A DNA stretch of 64,000 bases. Origin: Neisseria arctica. GTDB lineage: Bacteria > Pseudomonadota > Gammaproteobacteria > Burkholderiales > Neisseriaceae. The translations under genes were made by a program, and so were the position numbers. The stretch's first letter is position 1; each line of letters begins with the position of its first letter. This document shows positions 30,958 to 39,648 of this stretch, in pieces. The notes under the pieces are model-generated. The model ran no database searches. It was not told the DNA's origin and saw only the letters and a list, made by a program, of their open reading frames with translations. The stretch covers positions 868,001 through 932,000 of the forward strand of contig NZ_CP091510.1 in assembly GCF_022870905.1 (NCBI RefSeq), given 5' to 3'.

Positions 30958-32940
30958 TTAAATATCTACTTCAGCAGTGTCGCCTTCAGCTTCCATCCAG
31001 GCGCGCCGGCTGGCGGCTTCGCCTTTGCCCATCAGTTTTACAAAAATGCTTTGCGTTTCTTCTGCCGCACCCTCGGGAATTTGAACTTGCAACAGTCGGC
31101 GTGTGTCGGGATGCATGGTCGTATCTTTGAGTTGGTCGGGGTTCATCTCTCCCAAGCCTTTGAATCGGCTGATGGAGTAGGCCGATTCCCTTACATTTTC
31201 TTTTTGCAAGCGTTCGAGAATACTGTCTAGCTCGTTTTGGTCGAGCGCATAGAGTTTGCGGGCAGGTTTGTTTTTACCCAGTGCGTTTACATCTACACGG
31301 AACAGCGGCGGCTGGGCAACATAAATATGGCCTTTTTCCACAAGTTTGGGAAAGTGGGTATAAAACAGCGTTAGCAGCAATACTTGGATATGCGAACCAT
31401 CGACATCGGCATCCGAGAGGATGGCGATTTTGCCGTAACGCAGGCCGCTTAGATCAGGATTATCGTTTTTGCCGTGCGGATCAACGCCTATGGCAACGGA
31501 AATATCGTGGATTTCGGCATTGCCGAACAATTGGTCGCGGTGGGTTTCGAAACTGTTGAGCACTTTACCGCGCAGAGGCAGAATGGCTTGCGTGGCTTTG
31601 TCACGGGCCAGCTTGGCGGAGCCGCCGGCCGAATCGCCTTCTACTAGGAAAAGCTCGTTTTCGCGAGTATCTTCGCTTTCGCAATCGGTCAGTTTACCGG
31701 GCAGTACGGCGACGCCGCTGCCTTTTTTTTTCTCGATTTTCTTAACCGAACGCATACGCGCTTGGGCTTGCTTGATGGCGAGTTCGGCAATTTTCTTGCC
31801 GGCTTCTACATTTTGGTTGAGCCAAAGTTCGAGTGGGTCGCCGGATACCGAGGCCACTAGCTTTAAAGCATCACGGTTGGTGAGCTTATCTTTGGTTTGA
31901 CCTTGAAATTGCGGATCTAGTACGCGCGCGCTTAAGACGAAGGCGACTTTGCCAAATACATCGTCGCTTTGGATTTTGACGCCGCGCGGCAGCAAGTTGT
32001 GATGGTTGATAAAGTTGCTGACCGCATTGAATACCGCTTGCTTTAAACCCGCTTCATGAGTGCCGCCCAAAGGGGTGGGAATCAGGTTCACATAGCTTTC
32101 GTTGGCGGTATTGCCTTCTTCCAACCATGTGAGGGCGAATGCGGCACCTTCGCCGGGCGTGAAATCCCCTTCGTGGTCTGCTCCGATATAGTTTTCAGAG
32201 GCAAATACCGGTACGGCTTCTTGAGCTTCGCTGATGAGGTTGGTGAGATAGCCTTTAAGGCCGTCGGGATAATGCCAGCTTTGTACGAAAGGTTCGTTTT
32301 GCCCTTTAACCGGGCGGGTCAGGGTAACGGTAACGCCGGGCAGTAATACTGCTTTTGCACGCAGCAGCCGCTCCAGTTCGGGAATACTGTAATTCGGTGA
32401 TTCGAAATACTTGCCGTCCGGCCATACACGCACTTCGGTACCGGTATCGCGTACGGCACATTTGCCGACTTCGACCAGAGGTTCGACCACCTTGCCGCCG
32501 GCAAATACGATGCGGTGGATTTTACCTTCGCGTTTGACTGTTACCTCGAGACGCTGCGATAAGGCATTGGTAACCGATACGCCCACACCGTGTAGGCCGC
32601 CTGAAAAAGCATATGCGCCGCCGTCTTTTTTATTAAATTTACCACCGGCGTGCAATTGGGTGAAAACTAATTCGACAACAGGAACGCCTTCCAGCGGATG
32701 CAGGCCTGTGGGAATACCCCTGCCGTTGTCTGCCACCGATAAAGAACCGTCGTCGTGAATGGTTACCTCGATGCGGTCGGCAAATCCGCCTAAAGCTTCG
32801 TCTGCCGCATTATCAATGACTTCTTGGCAGATGTGAGTAGGGCTGTCGGTACGGGTGTACATACCGGGGCGTTCTTTTACAGGATCAAGCCCCTTGAGGA
32901 CGGTAATACTGGATTCGCTGTATTGTGAGGGAGTGGTCAT
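30958..32940 (-). CDS. parE: DNA topoisomerase IV subunit B
   Basis: The 660-residue protein has the GHKL ATPase N-terminus (VIDNAADEALGG, DNGRGIP, GGLHGVGVSVTNALS). It also has the TOPRIM domain with EGDSAGGSAKLARD and ILSDADVDGSHI. It partners ParC in chromosome decatenation and is part of the quinolone target complex. ParE is preferred over GyrB because of its length and the lack of a GyrB C-terminal insert. parC is not in the window. Confidence 0.9.
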   Translation of the reverse strand: MTTPSQYSESSITVLKGLDPVKERPGMYTRTDSPTHICQEVIDNAADEALGGFADRIEVTIHDDGSLSVADNGRGIPTGLHPLEGVPVVELVFTQLHAGGKFNKKDGGAYAFSGGLHGVGVSVTNALSQRLEVTVKREGKIHRIVFAGGKVVEPLVEVGKCAVRDTGTEVRVWPDGKYFESPNYSIPELERLLRAKAVLLPGVTVTLTRPVKGQNEPFVQSWHYPDGLKGYLTNLISEAQEAVPVFASENYIGADHEGDFTPGEGAAFALTWLEEGNTANESYVNLIPTPLGGTHEAGLKQAVFNAVSNFINHHNLLPRGVKIQSDDVFGKVAFVLSARVLDPQFQGQTKDKLTNRDALKLVASVSGDPLELWLNQNVEAGKKIAELAIKQAQARMRSVKKIEKKKGSGVAVLPGKLTDCESEDTRENELFLVEGDSAGGSAKLARDKATQAILPLRGKVLNSFETHRDQLFGNAEIHDISVAIGVDPHGKNDNPDLSGLRYGKIAILSDADVDGSHIQVLLLTLFYTHFPKLVEKGHIYVAQPPLFRVDVNALGKNKPARKLYALDQNELDSILERLQKENVRESAYSISRFKGLGEMNPDQLKDTTMHPDTRRLLQVQIPEGAAEETQSIFVKLMGKGEAASRRAWMEAEGDTAEVDI

Positions 32941-32970
32941 GGGTTTATGTTGTCATTAATATTGGTTTGA

Positions 32971-33090
32971 GCAGTTTCATACGGCCTGTTTGCTAATAAG
33001 GCCGTATAAAAGTAGAAAATTTTATGGTCGGGCAGAATTCTAACATGATTCACAATAGTGTTTCATAGGCCTTTTTATACGGCTTTTTTA
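32971..33090. repeat. Cluster of three decayed DUS-like motifs
   Basis: GCCGTATGAAA (minus strand, near 32976-32986), GCCGTATAAAA (33001-33011) and GCCGTATAAAA (minus strand, near 33073-33083) all share GCCGTAT in place of GCCGTCT. The last two form a widely spaced inverted pair. Confidence 0.55.
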
Positions 33091-33102
33091 AAAATCGGCA
33101 AT

Positions 33103-33132
33103 TAAAAACGCTTTCAGAAGGGCTGAAAGCGT
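33103..33132 (-). terminator. Intrinsic terminator after the glutathione S-transferase gene
   Basis: ACGCTTTCAG (33108-33117) pairs with CTGAAAGCGT (33123-33132) around a 5-base loop. On the minus strand a TTTTTAAT tail follows. Confidence 0.8.
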
Positions 33133-33178
33133 CGGGTGTCAGAGGCTAGGTGCTTGAGCGGATAGTTTGCCGACTGTT

Positions 33179-33766
33179 TTATGCAGCATAACTCGCGGCA
33201 GGACGGGCTTTATGGCGTTCGATATAGCGGATAAATACGGCGTCGGCAGGCAAAGCGCTGGCACGGTTAATCAGCCAGTCAAGCAGGTTGGTGTAGTATA
33301 AGTCGAGTGCAGTAAAGTGCGAATCTACTATGTACTCACAGTTTTCGAGATGTGCGCGCAAAGTATTAACAACAGTATCTAAGTCGCCGTAGCCGATAGA
33401 GCTGCGTATATGTTTTTCATTTACCAAACCGCGAAGTTTATCCATGCCGGCATATTCTAGATGGATGGCAAACAGTAACCAGCGGTAATATTGCCCGCGT
33501 TCTTCGCTGCCAGCAGAGGGAATGAGATTTTTATTCGGGAATTGTTCTGCAAGGTAGGTGACGATTGCGGCAGTTTCGGTGAGTACCTGGTTGCGGTGTT
33601 TCAGAGCGGGCACTTTCCCCATCGGATTAATTGTTAAATAGTCGGGTGATTTGAGATCGTCAAACGACATGGCTACCACTTCGTAATCGGCGCCGCATTC
33701 TTCCAGCATCCATAAAACAGTGTTTCCGCGAGAGGGCGAAGCGGTGTAAAGAATAAAGTCTTTCAT
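33179..33766 (-). CDS. Glutathione S-transferase family protein
   Basis: The 195-residue protein has an N-terminal thioredoxin-like domain with YTASPSRGNTVLWMLEE and NPMGKVPALKHRNQVLTETAAI. These are the glutathione-binding cis-Pro and the E-T/S pair. An all-helical C-terminal domain follows. The catalytic Ser is probably in SPSRGN. Substrates are unknown. It stands alone with its own terminator. Confidence 0.82.
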   Translation of the reverse strand: MKDFILYTASPSRGNTVLWMLEECGADYEVVAMSFDDLKSPDYLTINPMGKVPALKHRNQVLTETAAIVTYLAEQFPNKNLIPSAGSEERGQYYRWLLFAIHLEYAGMDKLRGLVNEKHIRSSIGYGDLDTVVNTLRAHLENCEYIVDSHFTALDLYYTNLLDWLINRASALPADAVFIRYIERHKARPAASYAA

Positions 33767-34051
33767 GGGGTTATCTCAATATTTGGTTGGGGGAGTGGCA
33801 AGTATACGCGTAGTTTGTGTTAGTTTTTGTCAGATAGCTGTTTCAGATGGATTTTCTTTATTAAATAAGCGTTGGCTGTGAATAAAAGCCGGTAACAAAA
33901 ATATTTTTATCAAAGTAAAACCGATAATTGTTTTACAGTACATATCATTTTTTTACCGGACAAACCAATGGTAGGCAGTAGAACAGCAGCTACAAGAATT
34001 TAGAAAATGTTCTAAAACTATAAATAATGTTGGTATAGGCCGTCTGAAAAT
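33767..34051. other. Intergenic region between gst and rppH
   Basis: The region is AT-rich and I see no gene, repeat or clear promoter in it, apart from one DUS at its end (about 34038). Confidence 0.5.
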
Positions 34052-34084
34052 AAAAAACGCTTTCAGACGGCATGAAAGCGTTTG
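34038..34084 (-). terminator. rppH terminator overlapping a DUS hairpin
   Basis: On the minus strand AAACGCTTTC pairs with GAAAGCGTTT and is followed by a long T-rich tail, a strong terminator. The GAAAGC arm is also part of a DUS facing a second DUS at 34038-34049, so two alternative hairpins share the same bases. Confidence 0.75.
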
Positions 34085-34097
34085 GGTGGATTCTTGA

Positions 34098-34616
34098 TTA
34101 TTTAAGTTCGATTTGGCGGCGGTTGAACTCTTCCAGCGATTCCAGCCCGCGTAGAAAACGGGAAAGTTCGAGCAGTGCGCCTTCGTAAACGCCGCGTTTG
34201 AAGTCGATTACTTCATCTATCGGCGCCCAATATTGGTGCCAACGCCAGCCGTCAAATTCCGGGTGGCTGGTGGCACGAAGATGGACATCGCTTTCCCGGC
34301 CGACTAGGCGTAAGAGATACCAAATTTGTTTTTGACCGCGATACGAACCGCGCCATTCACGCCGAACCCAATGCGACGGCACGTCGTAACGCAGCCAATC
34401 GCGCGTACGCCCTAAAATTTTGACGTGGTGAGGTAATAGGCCGACTTCTTCCAGTAATTCGCGGTACATTGCCGTTTCCGGGCTTTCTCCCGGTTTGATG
34501 CCGCCTTGCGGAAACTGCCACGAGTGCTCTCGCACCCGTTTGCCCCAAAATACTTCGTTGCGATCGTTGGTTAAGATGATACCGACATTGGGGCGATATC
34601 CTTCTCTGTCCAGCAT
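34098..34616 (-). CDS. rppH: RNA pyrophosphohydrolase (Nudix)
   Basis: The 172-residue protein begins [15 protein letters not shown], the RppH/NudH start. It has a full Nudix box at residues 38-60 (GGIKPGE...RELLEEVG). WRHQYW-like and [10 protein letters not shown] segments near the C-terminus match RppH. It removes pyrophosphate from 5'-triphosphate mRNA and so opens RNase E-dependent decay. Confidence 0.94.
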   Translation of the reverse strand: MLDREGYRPNVGIILTNDRNEVFWGKRVREHSWQFPQGGIKPGESPETAMYRELLEEVGLLPHHVKILGRTRDWLRYDVPSHWVRREWRGSYRGQKQIWYLLRLVGRESDVHLRATSHPEFDGWRWHQYWAPIDEVIDFKRGVYEGALLELSRFLRGLESLEEFNRRQIELK

Positions 34617-34910
34617 AGTGTCGCCCTTGCAAAATAAAATTTTAATCGTGGGATTTTCCCATAAGCGCGGGGCTTTGACAAATCTATCGGCATATTACCG
34701 GAGCATTGTGTAAACTAAATTCTTTTTATTTGAGAAACCTACGTACAGGTATGTTAAAAAATGTTGGTTTTTACATGCTAAAGTATTGCATCTTCAGGGC
34801 TTTTGCCGTTTAATTCAGGAATGTGTCCTATTACAGGCAACATTGCGTTCCGAGCCGGTTTCGGCGCGGAGGTTTTGAATATCACTTCATCAAAACGGGA
34901 AGGGTAATTA
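34617..34910. other. Divergent rppH and polyamine-binding-protein upstream region
   Basis: The region is non-coding. A TTGACA occurs at 34675-34680, but no -10 lies at a proper distance on the plus strand. I cannot assign promoters here. Confidence 0.4.
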
Positions 34911-36080
34911 ATGAAAAAAACATTGTTGGTTTCTGCTTTGGCAGGCTTGTTTTTGGCTGCATGCGGCGGATCAGGTAATCAACAGACCGAAACGAAAGCT
35001 CCGGAAACACCCGCATCTGAAAATGCGAGCAGGATAGAAGCTCCTGCTGCTACGGGCAGTTTGAATATTTACAACTGGTCGGATTACGTTGACCCGGAAA
35101 CGGTTACCGAATTTGAAACAACCAATGGTGTTAAAGTTCGTTACGACTATTACGACAGCAATGAAACCCTAGAGGCCAAGGTGCTGACGGGTAAATCGGG
35201 TTATGATTTGGTTGCCCCTTCCATTGCCAACGTGGGACGCCAAATCCAAGCGGGTGCTTATCAGGAAGTGGATAAGGCCCAGATTCCGAATTATGCCAAT
35301 ATCGATCCCGAATTGCTGAAGATGATGGAGCAGGTTGATCCCGGCAATAAATATGCGGTTCCCTATTTTTGGGGTATTAATACTTTGGGTATTAATAAAG
35401 ACCAAGTTGCCAAGGCACTGGGTACCGATAAGTTGCCTGATAACGAATGGGATTTGGTATTTAACCCCGAATATACGGCTAAATTGAAATCTTGCGGTAT
35501 CAGTTTCTTAGACAGCCCGACCGAGCAAATTCCTTTGGCTTTGAACTATATCGGTAAAAATCCGAATAGCGAATCACCCGATGATTTGAAAGCTGCAGTT
35601 GATATGATGAAAAAAGTACGCGGCGATGTGAAGCGTTTCAGCTCTTCAGGTTATATCGATGACATGGCGGCAGGTAACTTGTGTGTTGCCGTAGGTTACG
35701 GCGGTGATTTGAATATTGCTAAAAACCGTGCCAAAGATTCTAAAAACGGCGTAAACTTGCAAGTGCTGACACCCAAAACAGGTGTCGGTATCTGGATTGA
35801 TTCGTTTATGATTCCGAAAGATGCACAAAATGTTGCCAATGCCCATAAATACATCAGCTACACACTTGATCCTAAGGTGGCGGCTAAAAACGGCAATTTT
35901 GTGACTTATGCGCCGGCAAGTTTGCCTGCACGTAAGCTCATGGATCCTGCTTATGGTGAAGACAATTCGATTTTCCCGAGCGAAGAAGTGAAAGTAAAGA
36001 GTTTTGTCGTGCTTCCCAAGTCGCCCGATGCGGTGAAATTGAGTGTACGTCTGTGGCAGGGATTGAAAGCCGGTCAGTAA
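34911..36080 (+). CDS. potF: Polyamine ABC transporter substrate-binding lipoprotein (PotF/PotD family)
   Basis: The 389-residue protein has a lipoprotein signal peptide with C18 in FLAACGG. A 40-residue Thr/Ser/Ala-rich tether follows, then the periplasmic binding domain starting LNIYNWSDYVDPETV, a PotF/SpuD hallmark. It also has YAVPYFWGINTLGINK. It binds putrescine or spermidine. The potGHI ATPase and permease genes are absent, as is common for neisserial pot genes. The ornithine decarboxylase at 61330-63477 makes putrescine. The PotF rather than PotD label is inference. Confidence 0.8.
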   Translation: MKKTLLVSALAGLFLAACGGSGNQQTETKAPETPASENASRIEAPAATGSLNIYNWSDYVDPETVTEFETTNGVKVRYDYYDSNETLEAKVLTGKSGYDLVAPSIANVGRQIQAGAYQEVDKAQIPNYANIDPELLKMMEQVDPGNKYAVPYFWGINTLGINKDQVAKALGTDKLPDNEWDLVFNPEYTAKLKSCGISFLDSPTEQIPLALNYIGKNPNSESPDDLKAAVDMMKKVRGDVKRFSSSGYIDDMAAGNLCVAVGYGGDLNIAKNRAKDSKNGVNLQVLTPKTGVGIWIDSFMIPKDAQNVANAHKYISYTLDPKVAAKNGNFVTYAPASLPARKLMDPAYGEDNSIFPSEEVKVKSFVVLPKSPDAVKLSVRLWQGLKAGQ

Positions 36081-36140
36081 GTTTCAGACGGCTTAAGCTA
36101 AAAGCTGGTCAGCCACCCCAATTAATATAAATTTTTTTAG

Positions 36141-36173
36141 AAAAAGCACCGTATGATAGCGGTGCTTTTTTAT
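36141..36173 (+). terminator. Intrinsic terminator after potF
   Basis: AAAAAGCACCG (36141-36151) pairs with CGGTGCTTTTT (36160-36170) and ends in a T run. A lone DUS (TTCAGACGGCTT) lies between the stop codon and this hairpin. Confidence 0.88.
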
Positions 36174-36320
36174 ATTTATTAAAGATATGCCGGTTGAGTT
36201 CATAAAAATTATTGAGATAAACCCAATGGCATATTTGTTCAATATGGTTTGTATATTGAAGATATAATCAATCGGCGGTAATTTCGGAAATAGACAATTT
36301 CCCATTGCAGTCGTTACAAT

Positions 36321-36332
36321 AGGCCGTCTGAA
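36321..36332 (+). repeat. DUS just upstream of surE
   Basis: AGGCCGTCTGAA is followed directly by AAAAGG, which is the surE ribosome site 6 bases before the ATG. Confidence 0.75.
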
Positions 36333-36344
36333 AAAAGGTAGAAC

Positions 36345-37097
36345 ATGAATATTCTGATTTGTAACGATGACGGCTATTTGGCAAAAGGAATCGCTATTTT
36401 GGCCAGAGTGGCGGGGGAGTTCGCCAATGTGCGTGTGGTGGCCCCCGAGCGCGACCGAAGTGGCGTGAGTAACTCGCTGACGCTTGACCGCCCATTACGC
36501 ATCCGCCAAGCTGAAAACGGTTTTTATTATGTGAGCGGTACGCCGACCGACTGCATTCATTTGGGCTTGCATGCTTTACCTGAATTCAAGCCCGATTTGG
36601 TTTTATCCGGCATCAACCATGGCGCGAATATGGGGGACGACACCCTGTATTCAGGTACTGTGGCAGCGGCTACGGAAGCTTTTTTGCTTGGCATTCCCGC
36701 CGTGGCATTTTCTTTAAACGATTATAGCGGCCGTTATTGGGATACTGCTGAAAAAGCCGTATGGATGATGCTGGAACATTTACTTAAAAAACCGCCTAAG
36801 CAACCTATATTGTGGAATGTGAATATACCTGCAGTTTCTCCTGAGGATATCCAAGGTTGCAAGATTACCCGTTTGGGACGGCGCCATCATGTGCAAAGTA
36901 TTGTTCCGGCGAGTAATCCGCGCGGTGAGGCCGTATATTGGATAGGCCCTGCCGGCGATGTTTCCGATCGTAATAGCGGTACTGATTTTGCCGAGAGTGA
37001 GTCAGGTTTTATTACGGTAACCCCTTTGCAAATCGATTTGACCAATTATGATGCGATGGCCGAAGTGGCCGCTTTCTGGCAGGGAGTCGTTTCCTAA
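36345..37097 (+). CDS. surE: 5'/3'-nucleotidase SurE
   Basis: The 250-residue protein has the metal-binding D8-D9 in CNDDG and the [21 protein letters not shown] active-site stretch with its Ser and Asn. It dephosphorylates nucleoside monophosphates and is linked to stationary-phase survival. Its stop TAA overlaps the pcm ATG by one base (TAATG), which implies translational coupling. Confidence 0.94.
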   Translation: MNILICNDDGYLAKGIAILARVAGEFANVRVVAPERDRSGVSNSLTLDRPLRIRQAENGFYYVSGTPTDCIHLGLHALPEFKPDLVLSGINHGANMGDDTLYSGTVAAATEAFLLGIPAVAFSLNDYSGRYWDTAEKAVWMMLEHLLKKPPKQPILWNVNIPAVSPEDIQGCKITRLGRRHHVQSIVPASNPRGEAVYWIGPAGDVSDRNSGTDFAESESGFITVTPLQIDLTNYDAMAEVAAFWQGVVS

Positions 37098-37762
37098 TGC
37101 AGCATGGCCGTTGGACTGGTTTTGAAAACCGGCGCGACAGAATGATAGACCGCTTGGCTCGTATGGGTATCGGTATGACTGTTTTGCAGGCAATGGCGTC
37201 GGTACAGCGGCATTTGTTTGTCGAAGAGGCGCTGCGTACTCGTGCTTATGATGAAATGTCGCTACCATTAGGTTTGGGACAAACCATTTCCCAACCCTAT
37301 ACCGTGGCTTGCATGACCGAGCTGTTGCTGGGCAGTCAGCCGCGTAATATGCGAAAAGTATTGGAAATTGGCACCGGTTGCGGTTATCAGACTGCCGTAT
37401 TGTTGGCTTTGGGATTGCCGGAAATATATTCCGTAGAACGGCTCAGGCCGCTTCACGAACGCGCCAAGCAACACCTGCGTGCGGCAGGATTGTTGGCCAA
37501 AGCAAGAATGGTCTGCGGCGACGGCTATCTCGGCTTGCCTGAGGTGGCTCCGTTTGACGGAATTTTGGTAACGGCGGCTCCTTCTAAAATACCCCTGGCC
37601 TTATTGCAGCAGCTTGCGGTAGGTGGGCGCATGGTACTGCCTTTGGATGAAGGTGGCCGCCAATATTTGTGGTTGATCGAAAAAACCGCCCAAGGCTATC
37701 GGGAAACTTGTGTGCAAGAAGCCAATTTCGTTCCGCTTGTCGGTGGCTCCGATACACCGTAA
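37097..37762 (+). CDS. pcm: Protein-L-isoaspartate O-methyltransferase
   Basis: The 221-residue protein has the PCMT signatures GLGQTISQPYTVACM and the SAM-binding VLEIGTGCGYQTAVL. DGILVTAAPSKIP and the VLPLDEGG strand follow. It methylates isoaspartyl residues in aged proteins to start repair. It is coupled to surE, as in many proteobacteria. Confidence 0.94.
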   Translation: MQHGRWTGFENRRDRMIDRLARMGIGMTVLQAMASVQRHLFVEEALRTRAYDEMSLPLGLGQTISQPYTVACMTELLLGSQPRNMRKVLEIGTGCGYQTAVLLALGLPEIYSVERLRPLHERAKQHLRAAGLLAKARMVCGDGYLGLPEVAPFDGILVTAAPSKIPLALLQQLAVGGRMVLPLDEGGRQYLWLIEKTAQGYRETCVQEANFVPLVGGSDTP

Positions 37763-37853
37763 AAAAACGCTAAAGACTTGAGAGATGGGCATAGTTTGAT
37801 TATGATATGCCCGAATTCCGAATCAGAACCACCAAACAAAAGGTATTAGAGAT

Positions 37854-38756
37854 ATGTTAAGAAAAACCGCATTCCGTATTGCTCCTGCCGCCGTTGTATT
37901 GGCTTTGGGTGCATGTTCGTGGCTGCAGCAGCCGGCAGCTCCGGTGGTGCAGGGAACCGCAGGCACAGTGGGCAGCACGGTGGGTGCTGCCGATCAGAAT
38001 CCTTACGGCGCAACACCTTATGATCCGAATGCGGCAGGTTCAGCTCCCGTACCTTATACACCACCTCCTGCCGCTCCTGCTTCTACAGGTACTTATATTC
38101 CTTCTTATGCGCCGGTGGATATTAATGCGGCAACACATACAGTAGTGCGGGGTGATACTGTTTATAACATTTCCAAACGCTACAATATTACCCAAGACAA
38201 TCTGCGTGCATGGAATAATTTGGTTGATAATAACATCGGCGTGGGCCAAGTATTGCGTGTGAAGCCGGCTGGTTATGTTGCTCCTGCCGTGGCCGCTAAC
38301 ACCCCTGCTCCGCGTCAAACCGCACCGGTAGCTTCGACAACCCCTGCTACTCCGGCGGCGACCCCAACCGTATCGGGCAGTACCCGCAATGTTGCAGGTA
38401 TTACTTGGCAGCGCCCGACGGCAGGTAATATTGCAACTAACTTCGGCGGCAATAATAAAGGTGTAGAAATTGTCGGTACGGCAGGCCAAGCAGTGGTTTC
38501 CGCGGCAGACGGTAAAGTAGTATATGCAGGCTCGGGCTTGCGTGGTTACGGTAATTTGGTAATCGTGCAGCATAACTCTACTTTTTTAACTGCTTACGGT
38601 AATAATCAAAGCTTGCTGGTAAAAGAAGGACAAACTGTAAAACGTGGCCAAACTATTGCCCGTATGGGTAATTCCGATGCTTCTCGTACCCAGTTGCATT
38701 TTGAAGTCCGCCAAAACGGTAAGCCGGTGAATCCGACCCAATACGTACCGTTTTAA
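37854..38756 (+). CDS. nlpD: NlpD-like lipoprotein, LysM plus degenerate LytM domain
   Basis: The 300-residue protein has lipobox Cys C21 (ALGAC). A Pro/Ala-rich region and one LysM domain follow (about 97-142, HTVVRGDTVYNIS). After a second linker comes a C-terminal LytM/M23 domain (about 180-300). The zinc ligands are not intact: NKGVEI replaces the HxxxD pattern, and QLHFE lacks the first His of HxH. It therefore resembles amidase activators such as NlpD, which switch on AmiC at the division site, rather than an active endopeptidase. It follows pcm by 91 bases. Confidence 0.9.
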   Translation: MLRKTAFRIAPAAVVLALGACSWLQQPAAPVVQGTAGTVGSTVGAADQNPYGATPYDPNAAGSAPVPYTPPPAAPASTGTYIPSYAPVDINAATHTVVRGDTVYNISKRYNITQDNLRAWNNLVDNNIGVGQVLRVKPAGYVAPAVAANTPAPRQTAPVASTTPATPAATPTVSGSTRNVAGITWQRPTAGNIATNFGGNNKGVEIVGTAGQAVVSAADGKVVYAGSGLRGYGNLVIVQHNSTFLTAYGNNQSLLVKEGQTVKRGQTIARMGNSDASRTQLHFEVRQNGKPVNPTQYVPF

Positions 38757-38785
38757 TTTTCAATCACGTTACATACGGTTCCATG

Positions 38786-38830
38786 CCGCTTTCCAATATC
38801 CTATAGGGAGTTGGAAAGCGGTTTTGTTTT
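38786..38830 (+). terminator. Intrinsic terminator after nlpD
   Basis: CCGCTTTCCAA (38786-38796) pairs perfectly with TTGGAAAGCGG (38811-38821), followed by TTTTGTTTTG. It closes the surE-pcm-nlpD operon. Confidence 0.88.
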
Positions 38831-38947
38831 GTCTTTCAGATAAGCTATGTAAAAATCTTTTAGTTTGGAGTGTAAAATTTATTTTAAATACATATTGTTA
38901 TGTGTTATTTGGGAGGGTTTGCAGATGTTGGTAAAGTCTTAGGTGGC

Positions 38948-38976
38948 TTGTTGTATAAGGCAGTATGCAGTATTAT
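38948..38976 (+). promoter_or_regulatory. Probable promoter of the efflux operon
   Basis: A -35 like TTGTTG (38948-38953) and a -10 like TATTAT (38971-38976) are 17 bases apart. The -10 runs into the palindrome at 38975-38992. Confidence 0.5.
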
Positions 38977-38992
38977 TGGACAGGTGTCCAAT
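38975..38992. promoter_or_regulatory. 18-bp palindromic operator, probable TetR-family binding site
   Basis: ATTGGACA-GG-TGTCCAAT is a perfect 8-2-8 palindrome. It lies 24 bases before the regulator ATG and overlaps the proposed -10 element. Size, symmetry and position fit an autoregulated TetR-type repressor. Confidence 0.65.
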
Positions 38993-39015
38993 TGTTGATG
39001 ACGGAAGTTTTGATT

Positions 39016-39648
39016 ATGTCCGACCATGCCCGTGCACAATTTATTAATGCCGGCTTACGGCTTTATCCGCAGTATGGTTATTACAAATTATCCATACGCT
39101 TGTTAGCGGCAGAGGCGGGATTGAGCCCGGGGATGTTTCACCATTTGTTTGCCGATAAAAATATCTTTATTCATGAAGTACTGGAAACACAGCATGAAAA
39201 AACTTTTGGCCGTCTGAACCTGTCCGGTTTAGAAGGCAATGCGTTGGTAAAGCTGAAAAATTCTCTGCAAATGTTGGCCTTTTGCATACGAGACAACCTT
39301 GATTGGGTACGTCGGGCATTTGCCGATAGTGGCGAGGGTGCGGAGATAGTGGCTGGGTTTTGGCGGCAGAATTTCAGTTTGCAAACAGAATATTTTTTAG
39401 ATTTGTTGGCAGCCTGCGGAACATTAGAAGAAGCGGAACAAGTCCATAGGCTGGCTTATTTGAGCAGTTCGGTTATCGGACCTATGGTAATCGGTATGCG
39501 GTTGAGTGAAATGGGTGTGTTGTCTGATGCTTTAGGGGCGCATATTCCTGATATTTTGTCGGATGAGGCGATTTGCCGTCGTATTGATTGGGCGTTGGCA
39601 GCTTTATTCCCTGATGAGAGGTTGTTTTTGGTTGAGGGGCAGGTATGA
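39016..39648 (+). CDS. TetR-family transcriptional regulator
   Basis: From ATG 39016 (GGAAG 8 bases upstream) the protein is 210 residues. The N-terminal helix-turn-helix includes YKLSIRLLAAEAGLSPGMFHHLFADKN. An all-helical ligand-binding domain follows. Upstream in-frame ATGs (38965, 38998) would place the coding start before or just after the palindrome and are less likely. Its stop overlaps the next start by four bases (ATGA), so it heads the efflux operon. It probably represses that operon and releases it on binding a substrate. The ligand is unknown. Confidence 0.85.
   Translation: MSDHARAQFINAGLRLYPQYGYYKLSIRLLAAEAGLSPGMFHHLFADKNIFIHEVLETQHEKTFGRLNLSGLEGNALVKLKNSLQMLAFCIRDNLDWVRRAFADSGEGAEIVAGFWRQNFSLQTEYFLDLLAACGTLEEAEQVHRLAYLSSSVIGPMVIGMRLSEMGVLSDALGAHIPDILSDEAICRRIDWALAALFPDERLFLVEGQV

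Noticed and set aside
34675..34703. TTGACA as the potF -35 element
   Set aside because: No -10-like hexamer lies 16 to 18 bases downstream.
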